64,000 bases of DNA. It comes from Candidatus Defluviilinea proxima. Lineage in GTDB: Bacteria > Chloroflexota > Anaerolineae > Anaerolineales > Villigracilaceae. Location of the stretch: NCBI GenBank assembly GCA_016721115.1, contig JADKIW010000001.1, positions 3,797,501 through 3,861,500 of the forward strand, read 5' to 3'. How positions within the stretch are numbered: position 1 is the first letter of the stretch; every line of letters starts with the position of its first letter. The notes beneath the pieces were generated by a model. That model saw nothing but the letters and a program-made list of their open reading frames with translations, searched no databases and was not told the origin of the DNA. A program made the position numbers and the translations under genes. Of this stretch, positions 18,207-24,803 are shown piece by piece.

Positions 18207-18875
18207 ATGCTATATAAATTCACAAGTATTCTTGTAAAGTTTGGGACTGAAATTCTCTGCCGCATTGACAAAGGCAACATCGATGATGTACCTGCCAAGG
18301 GACCATTGATCGTGATCGCGAATCATACGGGACAATTGGAGGTTGCCGTTTTCTTCGGACAACTGGTGCCCCGCCCCATCACTGGTTGGGCAAAGATGGA
18401 AGCATGGGACAACGCCTTCTTGAATTGGTTGTTCACGTTGTGGGGGTTGATCCCTGTGCGGCGCGGAGAAGGTGACATCGCGGCTCTGAAGAAAGCACTC
18501 AAAGCGTTGGACGACGGTTTCATTTTCGGCATCGCCCCCGAAGGGACACGCAACAAGACCGGGCGTCTCAAACAGGCACAACCCGGCGCCGTGATGCTGG
18601 CGGTGCAAGCAGGTGCGCCGATCTTGCCGATAGCACATTGGGGCGGTGAGGATTTTCTCAAGAATCTTCCGCGCTTCAAGCGCACAAACTTTCACATCCG
18701 CGTGGGGAAACAGTTCAAGTTAAAGTTGGATGGCGTGAAGATGTCGCGCGAGGTGCGCAAACAGATCGTGGACGAGATGATGGCCCGCCTTGCGGAGTTG
18801 ATGCCACAGGAATATCGCGGCGAATACGAAAGTGCCGCGTTCGGGGAAAAGGTTTATACGGAGACGATTGAATGA
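18207..18875 (+). CDS. 1-acyl-sn-glycerol-3-phosphate acyltransferase (PlsC-like)
   Basis: The 222-residue product has the acyltransferase motifs of the PlsC family: IANHTGQLEV (His with an acidic residue five on, Glu instead of the usual Asp), VRRGEGD and APEGTRNKTG. It would transfer a second acyl chain to lysophosphatidic acid at the inner membrane. The ATG at 18207 gives a hydrophobic N-terminus. The Glu in the HX4D position is a variant worth noting, although relatives with Glu exist. It ends 38 bp from the convergent integrase gene. Confidence 0.85.
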   Translation: MLYKFTSILVKFGTEILCRIDKGNIDDVPAKGPLIVIANHTGQLEVAVFFGQLVPRPITGWAKMEAWDNAFLNWLFTLWGLIPVRRGEGDIAALKKALKALDDGFIFGIAPEGTRNKTGRLKQAQPGAVMLAVQAGAPILPIAHWGGEDFLKNLPRFKRTNFHIRVGKQFKLKLDGVKMSREVRKQIVDEMMARLAELMPQEYRGEYESAAFGEKVYTETIE

Positions 18876-18913
18876 AGAATGTAGAGTTGAAAGTTTCAGT
18901 TTCAGATTGAAGA

Positions 18914-19888
18914 TCAAGTATCGAGCGGGGATTTGACAGCGAGACCGCCTCGTTGTAAGACATGGGTGTAGATCATGGTGGTTTTGACATCCTTGTGGCC
19001 AAGAAGTTCCTGCACAGTGCGGATGTCGTAGCCACTTTGCAAAAGATGTGTGGCAAAACTATGGCGGAAGGTGTGTGGTGTAACACGTTTGTTTATTTTG
19101 GCAAGTTTTGCAGCATCTCGAATGGCACGTTGCAGAGCAGTTTCGTGGATATGATGGCGGCGGGGAATTCTTGTTTCGGGGTCGGTAAAGAGGTTGGATG
19201 CGGGGAATACATATTGCCAAATCCATTGTTTGTGGGCGTTAGGGTATTTTTTCTCCAATCCAAAGGGCATGTGAACGGAACCATAGCCTGCGGCAAGGTC
19301 TTTTTGATGAAGGGCATTCACTCGCGCAAGGTGTTCCCGCATGGGGACAAGAATACTGTCGGGGAGCATCGTGACGCGATCATCGCCCCCTTTCCCATCA
19401 TAGACAACAATTCGGTGGTTTTCAAAATCTATGTCTTTAACGCGCAGGCGCAAACATTCCATGAGGCGAAGTCCACTACCGTACATAATTTGAGTCATAA
19501 GCTTATACACACCGGTCATATTTGCGATGACGGCTTTGGCTTCCCTGACAGAAAGAACATTAGGAACTCGCTTGCCTCTTTTGGGCCTGACAAAGTTGAG
19601 GGATGATTGATCTAACTTGATGTTGAGAGTGTTAGAGTAAAGGAAGAGGATAGCGCTAATTGCTTGGTTTTGGGTGGACGCAGATGCATTTCGCTCGACT
19701 ACAAGGTGCGTGATGAATTGGTTGATTTCAGGAACTCCCATTTCACGCGGGTGGCGTTTATTGTGAAAAAGGATGTATTCCCGTACCCAGTGGATGTATG
19801 TTTTTTCAGTGCGGGGAGAGTATTGTTTTAGGCGGATATTGTCGCTGTATTGGTCGAGCAGTTTTTTTGCTTTTGGGGTTTGTTGCAT
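18914..19888 (-). CDS. intI: Integron integrase IntI (tyrosine recombinase)
   Basis: The 324-residue enzyme recombines folded single-stranded attC sites with attI or other attC sites. It has a SAM-like N-terminal domain (YSPRTEKTYIHWVREYILFH) and a catalytic domain with the first Arg in YGSGLRLMECLRLR, then HTFRHSFATHLLQSG, LGHKDVKTTMIYTHV and the Tyr nucleophile. The insertion that separates IntI from XerC/XerD is present at about residues 205-235 (GLEKKYPNAHKQWIWQYVFP). Length and motifs are intact, so activity is expected. It is divergent from the cassette array, as in known integrons. The start lies only 3 bp from the cassette-promoter -35 box. Confidence 0.96.
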   Translation of the reverse strand: MQQTPKAKKLLDQYSDNIRLKQYSPRTEKTYIHWVREYILFHNKRHPREMGVPEINQFITHLVVERNASASTQNQAISAILFLYSNTLNIKLDQSSLNFVRPKRGKRVPNVLSVREAKAVIANMTGVYKLMTQIMYGSGLRLMECLRLRVKDIDFENHRIVVYDGKGGDDRVTMLPDSILVPMREHLARVNALHQKDLAAGYGSVHMPFGLEKKYPNAHKQWIWQYVFPASNLFTDPETRIPRRHHIHETALQRAIRDAAKLAKINKRVTPHTFRHSFATHLLQSGYDIRTVQELLGHKDVKTTMIYTHVLQRGGLAVKSPLDT

Positions 19889-19890
19889 TC

Positions 19891-19919
19891 TTGCCCCTTT
19901 CTGGTGGTACTTGTATAAT
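19891..19919 (+). promoter_or_regulatory. Candidate cassette promoter (Pc)
   Basis: TTGCCC at 19891-19896 and a perfect TATAAT at 19914-19919 are 17 bp apart, pointing into attI and the cassettes. It lies between intI and attI, where a Pc promoter is expected. Transcripts would begin near 19926 and carry both palindromes in their leader. Confidence 0.65.
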
Positions 19920-19941
19920 GCTGTTATGGAATATATAAGGG

Positions 19942-19947
19942 ATTATA
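19942..19947 (-). promoter_or_regulatory. Candidate -10 box of the intI promoter
   Basis: Read on the reverse strand the hexamer is TATAAT, placed about 55 bp upstream of the intI ATG. No good -35 box is found at 16-18 bp. The box overlaps the left arm of palindrome 1, so a protein bound there would block intI transcription. Confidence 0.35.
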
Positions 19948-20007
19948 CAGCAAAATTGCTGTATAACACCCCAAATCGGGTGTTTATACAGCGCGCTGTA
20001 TAAACAC
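19943..20007. repeat. Two linked palindromes in the attI region
   Basis: Palindrome 1 (19943-19966) has 10-bp arms around 4 bases. Palindrome 2 (19980-20007) is a perfect 28-bp palindrome. Both are built from the same half-site, GCTGTATAA, present four times in alternating orientation. The inner half-sites also pair with each other across 19957-19994. They may be binding sites for IntI or for a dimeric regulator. Confidence 0.8.
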
Positions 20008-20016
20008 TAGTTGGGC
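19967..20016 (+). other. attI site (recombination point GTTGGGC at 20010-20016)
   Basis: GTTGGGC at 20010-20016 is the junction box, with cleavage expected between G20010 and T20011. Cassette 1 starts at 20011, shown by the 10-base match of its start to the complement of its own R'' flank at 20861-20870. The left limit of attI is not defined by sequence. Confidence 0.75.
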
Positions 20017-20057
20017 GCTTGGTCATAAAATAATCTTGTAAATATTCAACAGAATGA

Positions 20058-20842
20058 GTGGTTCTTATGCTATCAATCACACAACAAGAAGTAACTCCAG
20101 AAATCTTGAATCTGTTTGATTTGAATAATCCAACTATGCCTCGCGCTTTCAATGTTCTTGAAGGCATCATCACAGGACAGATTTTAGTTGACAACCTTAC
20201 TCAACCAAGTTGGGCAGTGGTACGTGAAGGCATTTATGGAACACTTTATTTTGGCGGTCAAATAACTTCTTCGGTTATCCCATCTATATTCGGGCACTTT
20301 TTCAATTTGGCGGTATCGGTGTTGGGTGTTGGTTAGACAATCCGCTAAATAAAATACTCCCCGACAGCCCAGATTATGATGGATTTACTTTATATTTCAC
20401 TGAGCGCTCATCTGCAGAAACGAACTTAGAAACACTTGTTTCGCAACTTCCGTCAAATTATGCTTTGGTATCCCGTGATGAGCACTTGTTTAAAAAATCT
20501 TTTGACTATGATTCAACTCTTGCATCTTTTGATTCAATAGAAAATGTCATGCAATACACGCTTGGGGTATCATTAGTTCAAGATGATTATTTGGTCTGTG
20601 AAGCGGCGACGGGCGCACCCACGCATGGGTTAATGGAAGTCGGAGTAACCACCCATGAAAATTATCGTCAAAAAGGTCTTGCCACAATAGCGTGTGCAAA
20701 ACTTATTGAAACATGCGAAATGCAAGGGTATTCAACATGGTGGGATTGCGCAAAACAAAATACACCGTCTGTGCGTCTTGCAAAAAAACTTGGTTATCAA
20801 AACGAGAAAGAATATAGATATGCGTGGTGGGAGAAAAGATGA
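20058..20842 (+). pseudogene. Cassette 1: GNAT acetyltransferase, frameshifted
   Basis: Two frames together encode one protein of about 260 residues. The first ends ...SIFGHF near 20300 and the second resumes with FQFGGIGVGCWLDNPL and runs to 20842. The switch falls on a TTTTT run at 20298-20302. The C-terminal half has the acetyl-CoA-binding signature of the GNAT_acetyltran (ZmaR-like) family (VGVTTHENYRQKGLATIACAKLI, then WDCAKQNTPSVRLAKKLGY). The substrate is unknown; ZmaR itself inactivates an antibiotic. Start is GTG 20058 or ATG 20067. The break is either real decay or a consensus error in the homopolymer. Confidence 0.75.
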
Positions 20843-20863
20843 ACGCGTCTTCCACCCAACAGC

Positions 20864-20993
20864 GCCCAACAAAGCGTGCACCTGACGCTGGGGATTCTGC
20901 GCAAATCTCAAGCAGTTTTCCACGCCTTATCATTTTTCCAATCGGACGGCTTCGCCGTCCCCGCCCCAGCGCAGGTAACGCAAACCGTTGGGC
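20864..20993 (+). other. attC1
   Basis: R'' GCCCAAC at 20864-20870 and R' GTTGGGC at 20987-20993 enclose a 130-bp imperfect inverted repeat with the ACGCTGGGG/CCCCAGCG inner arms and GACGGCTTCGCCGTC apical hairpin. Confidence 0.93.
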
Positions 20994-21027
20994 GTTTTCT
21001 TGCGAATAATTCAAAGCCGTTGAAACC

Positions 21028-21396
21028 ATGAAATCACATCACGCAAAAAATAAAAGCAATCAAAAGTTACACGAGATATGCAGAATTGTTTTCAAAGTGG
21101 CAATAATCAATTTTGTGGTTTTTGTCGTTGTTGCTTTAATGCTTGGTGGAGATGCTATTAACGGCGACGCTATAAACGGCAGTGGAATAGCAGGACATTA
21201 TTTCGTTGCAATGAACGGAAGGTCAACCGAAGTAAGTTATCCAGTTTATATTTACAGCAAAACACACGTCATCAGCATGTTTATCACTCATCCACTCGCT
21301 ATGATTGCAGGAATTGTGTATTCTGTTACTGGCGGAAAGAAGGAAGATTTTTGGAAGCCGAAATCAACAAAGAAAATAAGGAAGCAGGTTTTGTAG
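21028..21396 (+). CDS. Cassette 2: small membrane protein, unknown
   Basis: The 122-residue product has a basic N-terminus, a strong membrane segment at about residues 22-42 and a second at about 84-103, with a Gly/Asn-rich loop (GDAINGDAINGSG, a short tandem repeat) between them and a basic tail. No family was recognised. It is the only gene in cassette 2. The 174 bp from its stop to attC2 carry a promoter-like module shared with cassettes 4, 6 and 12. Confidence 0.6.
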   Translation: MKSHHAKNKSNQKLHEICRIVFKVAIINFVVFVVVALMLGGDAINGDAINGSGIAGHYFVAMNGRSTEVSYPVYIYSKTHVISMFITHPLAMIAGIVYSVTGGKKEDFWKPKSTKKIRKQVL

Positions 21397-21482
21397 GTTA
21401 GTTCTGAAAAAAGTGCAATGAAATAGTTGCGAAGGTCTATTTGGTAATGATTTTGTTCGGAATAAGCGAGTTGATTTAGTAG

Positions 21483-21553
21483 TTGCCAAAAAGTTTGTAA
21501 CGTGTAAAATTTAGTCAAGTTAGTAGCGGCGTCTTTTTTCGGGCAACGAGTCT
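21483..21553 (+). promoter_or_regulatory. Pre-attC module, cassette 2
   Basis: TTGCCA (21483-21488), 17 bp, AAAATT (21506-21511), then GAGTCT 36 bp later (21548-21553) and attC2 from 21570. The spacing is the same in cassettes 4, 6 and 12. It could be an outward promoter for the next cassette. Confidence 0.4.
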
Positions 21554-21569
21554 TGCGCAAATCAAAAAC

Positions 21570-21699
21570 GCCCAACAAAGCGTGCACCCGACGCTGGGGA
21601 GTCTGGCGCGATTCCAAGCCTTTTTCTACGCCTTATCATTTTCCCAGTCGGACGGCATTCCGCCGCCCGCCCCAGCGCGGGTAACGCAAACCGTTGGGC
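21570..21699 (+). other. attC2
   Basis: R'' GCCCAAC at 21570-21576, R' GTTGGGC at 21693-21699, 130 bp, CGCTGGGG type. Cassette 2's start matches the complement of its R'' flank over 12 bases. Confidence 0.93.
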
Positions 21700-21746
21700 G
21701 GCTGTCCGTAAGCAAGCTATGTGATTTGATATAGTGGAGATAAACA

Positions 21747-22400
21747 ATGTCCCTTTCACGCTTTGTTGAAACCCTGTTAATTCGCGATGTTCTTTCTTAT
21801 TTCATTCCAGGAACATTAATTACTCTTATTGTGACGGGCTTCAATCTTGATTTTGGTGTATCGCAATTTTTTATAACTGCAATTAGGACAACAGTTGGAG
21901 ACGTAGGAGTGATATTCGGTTGTACTGGCATCGTATATGTCATAGGCTATATGGCTTCCACACTTATTTTTTATCTTGAAAATATTCTCCCTCTTAAGAG
22001 GCAATTTCATGTTCCTGAACCAAAACCCGAAATATTAGCAATTTTGGAACAATCCTTTGGTAATTGGGTCAAAAAAGCAGATTATCATTATTTGGCTATC
22101 ATTTGCCAAAATTATATAGAACTAAAGGAACCTGATTATTATTTCCGAAAAATTGACCGATTGATATTGATGAGAAACTTTGAAATGGGCATAGCAAGTG
22201 TATTTCTCACTCTTTCAATAGTCTTATTTATTTCGTTTGCTGGGGTATTAAAACTTTATGGATTTTTACCCCTTTTTATAACGATTTTGTTGGTTTACAG
22301 CAGTAACGTCATAAAATTTAGTATGCTTGGGCAAACATTTACTTCGTTTTATGTGTCCTTTCAAGGAAAACCTTTGCAGAAAGAGTCTAAAGTAAAATAA
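21747..22400 (+). CDS. Cassette 3: integral membrane protein, unknown
   Basis: The 217-residue product has about four membrane segments in two pairs (about 17-40 and 52-78; then 147-168 and 172-192). Between them lies a cytoplasmic stretch of about 70 residues rich in Glu, Lys and Tyr (PEPKPEILAILEQSFG). It begins MSLSRFVETLLIRDVLSYFIPG. A good ribosome site (GTGGAGA, 6 bases before ATG) supports the start. No family or function was recognised. The two-pair layout with a soluble middle resembles small effector-type membrane proteins, but this is speculation. Confidence 0.65.
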   Translation: MSLSRFVETLLIRDVLSYFIPGTLITLIVTGFNLDFGVSQFFITAIRTTVGDVGVIFGCTGIVYVIGYMASTLIFYLENILPLKRQFHVPEPKPEILAILEQSFGNWVKKADYHYLAIICQNYIELKEPDYYFRKIDRLILMRNFEMGIASVFLTLSIVLFISFAGVLKLYGFLPLFITILLVYSSNVIKFSMLGQTFTSFYVSFQGKPLQKESKVK

Positions 22401-22404
22401 CGCC

Positions 22405-22534
22405 GCCCAACAAAGCGTGCACCCGACGCTGGGGATTCTGGCGCAACTCCAAGCATTTTTCTACGCCTCAGCATTTTTCCAGTCGGACAGCGTTCCGCTG
22501 CCCGCCCCAGCGCGGGTAACGCAAACCGTTGGGC
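22405..22534 (+). other. attC3
   Basis: R'' GCCCAAC at 22405-22411, R' GTTGGGC at 22528-22534, 130 bp, CGCTGGGG type. Confidence 0.93.
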
Positions 22535-22597
22535 AACCTCATATTGGGTTTACTTTGCTGCCAAATACTATAAGAATGATGAAGATCGAGGGCGATT

Positions 22598-22951
22598 ATG
22601 TCAAAAGATAGAATTCCATATCTCAAGACGGGAGCACTACTCCTCTTGATTGGTTTTGTCAGCACTTATCTCTCATGTTATCGTCCAATCAGAATGGCTG
22701 AGAATGGTTCGGCTTCGATCACGACATCTCGCGCGATTATCGTTTTATCACCTTTGTTTTTTCTGTATGGTCTGGCATATATCATTTCTCCCAAATTCGT
22801 GGAACAGCATTTAGGTGGTATTCCAAAGGAAAAGCCTTCTAGCCCAAGTAGTATTATTGGCTGGTTGTTCTCAATCATTGCAATAGCAATTGGCATTGGT
22901 TTGATGGTCTGGGTACAAGCGCTATTGAATCAGCTAGGTTACAAGTTCTGA
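22598..22951 (+). CDS. Cassette 4: small membrane protein, unknown
   Basis: The 117-residue product has three membrane segments (about residues 10-27, 46-63 and 85-106) with short polar loops. No family was recognised. It is followed by about 180 bp without a gene, which hold the pre-attC module (23042-23113) and then attC4. Confidence 0.6.
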   Translation: MSKDRIPYLKTGALLLLIGFVSTYLSCYRPIRMAENGSASITTSRAIIVLSPLFFLYGLAYIISPKFVEQHLGGIPKEKPSSPSSIIGWLFSIIAIAIGIGLMVWVQALLNQLGYKF

Positions 22952-23041
22952 AACAAGCAGGTTCTGTCACTTGTCTTCACGATTTTCAATAGTCTTCAGA
23001 CATAGAAACAACAGTTCTTTACAAAACAGATTTTTTGGTAG

Positions 23042-23113
23042 TTGCCAAAGTTTAGGTGGTGTGCAATAATTTTGTCAGTTTATCGGTGGTTCCGTGTTTC
23101 AGGCAACGAGTCT
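23042..23113 (+). promoter_or_regulatory. Pre-attC module, cassette 4
   Basis: TTGCCA (23042-23047), 17 bp, AATAAT (23065-23070), then GAGTCT 37 bp later (23108-23113). This is the best -10-like hexamer of the four modules. Confidence 0.45.
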
Positions 23114-23129
23114 TGGGTTCATAAAGGTT

Positions 23130-23259
23130 GCCCAACACAGCGTGCACCCGACGGGTGGGAGTCTGCGCGTTTTTGGGCAGGTTGTGTGGCTTGAAGCTGG
23201 TTCCGGCAAAGTAGCGTTGCCTCGTCCCGCCCACCCGCGGGTAACGCACACCGTTGGCA
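23130..23259 (+). other. attC4
   Basis: R'' GCCCAAC at 23130-23136, R' GTTGGCA at 23253-23259, 130 bp, GGGTGGGA/CCCACCC type. The R' departs from GTTRRRY, but the next cassette's R'' (TGCCAAC) is its exact complement. Confidence 0.9.
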
Positions 23260-23298
23260 CGCCCCTTGCATAATGAGCAAAACAAAAGGTCGGTAATT

Positions 23299-23973
23299 AT
23301 GAACAAGATAACAGAATTGTTTCGGGGACGCTCAAAAACTTATATAATCATCTTGGTGGTCTTAGCAATAGTTGTAATAGTCACCATGTACTGGTTGATA
23401 AAAAATCCAAGTTTCGAGCCTTTTCTTTCCTTGTTGGTTATTGGGGCAATTTTTGCCGTGTTGGGGTCTCTAAAAGATGTTTCAGATATTTTTACTGTGT
23501 CGAAAAAAGATATTGAAGTTGCACGTGTGCGTGTTGAGCAAAATCCAGATAAAGCAAAGCCCGCTTGGGATTTAGCAACGGCAAAGTTAGAAGCATACTT
23601 ATCAGCAAATCTAAAACAAATAAATTGGATTTTCGGTTTAAGTGTCATCGTAATGATTATTGGGTTTGTGTTTTTAGCAACCGCCGTTTTTCTAACATTA
23701 CAAAATCCAGAATTTATAACCCCTGTAATTGTTGCAGGCGTTGGCGGTGCGCTTACTGAGTTTATCGGGGCAACATTTCTTGTTTTATATCGTTCAGCAG
23801 TTGAACATTCCACTAATTTCATTAAGTCCTTAGATAAGACAAGTTCAGTCGGGGTTGCCATGCAAATATTGGATAACATATCTACTGATAAAGATGAAAC
23901 GGTTCGAGAGAAAATTATTGACGCCAAAATTGAAGTAGCAAAACTGCTACTTTCTAATCTTTCAGAAAAATAA
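23299..23973 (+). CDS. Cassette 5: membrane protein resembling TRADD-N-associated 2TM family
   Basis: The 224-residue product has an N-terminal membrane hairpin (about residues 15-60), then KLEAYLSANLKQINWIFGLSVIVMIIGFVFL, a second membrane pair, and a helical C-terminus (FIKSLDKTSSVGVAMQILDNIS). The L..Y...NL.Q....F..S pattern before a two-helix membrane unit resembles the TRADD-N-associated 2TM domain proposed for bacterial conflict systems. That match is from memory of the family pattern and is not certain. ATG 23299 has a weak AAGGT site. A defence role would fit neighbouring cassettes. Confidence 0.55.
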   Translation: MNKITELFRGRSKTYIIILVVLAIVVIVTMYWLIKNPSFEPFLSLLVIGAIFAVLGSLKDVSDIFTVSKKDIEVARVRVEQNPDKAKPAWDLATAKLEAYLSANLKQINWIFGLSVIVMIIGFVFLATAVFLTLQNPEFITPVIVAGVGGALTEFIGATFLVLYRSAVEHSTNFIKSLDKTSSVGVAMQILDNISTDKDETVREKIIDAKIEVAKLLLSNLSEK

Positions 23974-24013
23974 TGTTTTCTTTTACAGGCTTCGAGTCTT
24001 ATAATCAAAAGCG

Positions 24014-24139
24014 TGCCAACAAAGCGTGCACCCGACGCTGGGGATTCTGGCGCGATTCCAAGCCTTTTTCCACGCCTTAGCATTTTCCCAGTCGGACGGC
24101 GTTCCGCCGCCCCAGCGCGGGTAACGCAAACCGTTAGGC
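24014..24139 (+). other. attC5
   Basis: R'' TGCCAAC at 24014-24020, R' GTTAGGC at 24133-24139. At 126 bp it is the shortest in the array, having lost four bases beside the apical hairpin. Confidence 0.93.
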
Positions 24140-24755
24140 AACCTGTTGGAAAACTCAAAAGACTTTTTGAATCGCCGTCTCGATTTTGCAATTTAGCAAA
24201 AAGACAATTCTATTTTTTTGAGCAGATCATTTTTTTGTGGTGGCTTTGGCATCTGCAAGTTTTGTTTCCTGCCCTTGGTCATGGGTTTGGTTGATTGTGG
24301 CCCGCGAATATTGAGTTTGTCTTTTGGGTCAGGTCACTCAGACAAAGTTGGGTTTCTTCGGCAATGTCCTTCTTTTGTCATCATCAGCTTTTCAAAAGTA
24401 GCACGTTTTTTTTATCAACGTTTTGACAGGTTCAGTTCAGGTTGGCTTACATAAATCCATTTTATCGGTGGAGTCCATTTTTCAATTTGTCATCTCGCTT
24501 GCTTGGCAAAGCTTCTGGCAAGTCGTAATTTTTTTTGTCCGTTGCCAGCGTGAGAGTTCGTCGTAAAATTTAGCTACCTCGGCGGTACTCTCTTTTTATC
24601 GCAATCGAGTCGGGCGTTCAAGGTCGGTTGCCTAACACAGCGTGCAGCGGACGGCGGGGAGTCTGCGCGATTTACAGGCATTTTCCTGGCTTCAGGCTTT
24701 TCTGCTCTCAGACTTTTCTCTACGCCCGCCCCTTGTCCGCCGCTAACGCAAGCCG
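24134..24755 (+). other. Cassette 6: no convincing gene
   Basis: The boundaries are sound (11-base match between start and R'' complement), but about 490 bp before attC6 hold no good reading frame rightward. The strand is T-rich and a 78-codon TTG frame at 24218 has a composition unlike its neighbours. On the opposite strand two short Lys-rich fragments in different frames (about 24200-24400) could be remnants of a gene. The shared pre-attC module is at 24542-24611. It may be a decayed, regulatory or RNA cassette. Confidence 0.6.
24542..24611 (+). promoter_or_regulatory. Pre-attC module, cassette 6
   Basis: TTGCCA (24542-24547), 17 bp, AAAATT (24565-24570), then GAGTC 36 bp later (24607-24611). 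Confidence 0.4.
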
Positions 24756-24761
24756 TTGGCT
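24630..24761 (+). other. attC6
   Basis: R'' GCCTAAC at 24630-24636, R' GTTGGCT at 24755-24761, 132 bp. It has the variant GTGCAGCGGAC box in place of GTGCACCCGAC, shared only with attC9. Confidence 0.92.
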
Positions 24762-24803
24762 TGCCCCTTGCACAATTATCACATCTTTAAAAAGGTAATT
24801 TAG

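Noticed and set aside
18914..19888. Recombinase as XerC/XerD or a phage integrase.
   Set aside because: The IntI-specific insertion (GLEKKYPNAHKQWIWQYVFP) and the attI/attC context identify an integron integrase.
20703..21029. Leftward frames across attC sites that share the peptide ALPALGRG or RYPRWGG.
   Set aside because: They translate the attC sequence itself, recur at every attC of the same subfamily and have no start signals.
24218..24454. A 78-codon rightward frame in cassette 6.
   Set aside because: TTG start without a ribosome site, Phe/Ser/Gly-rich composition from a T-rich strand, and no family resemblance.
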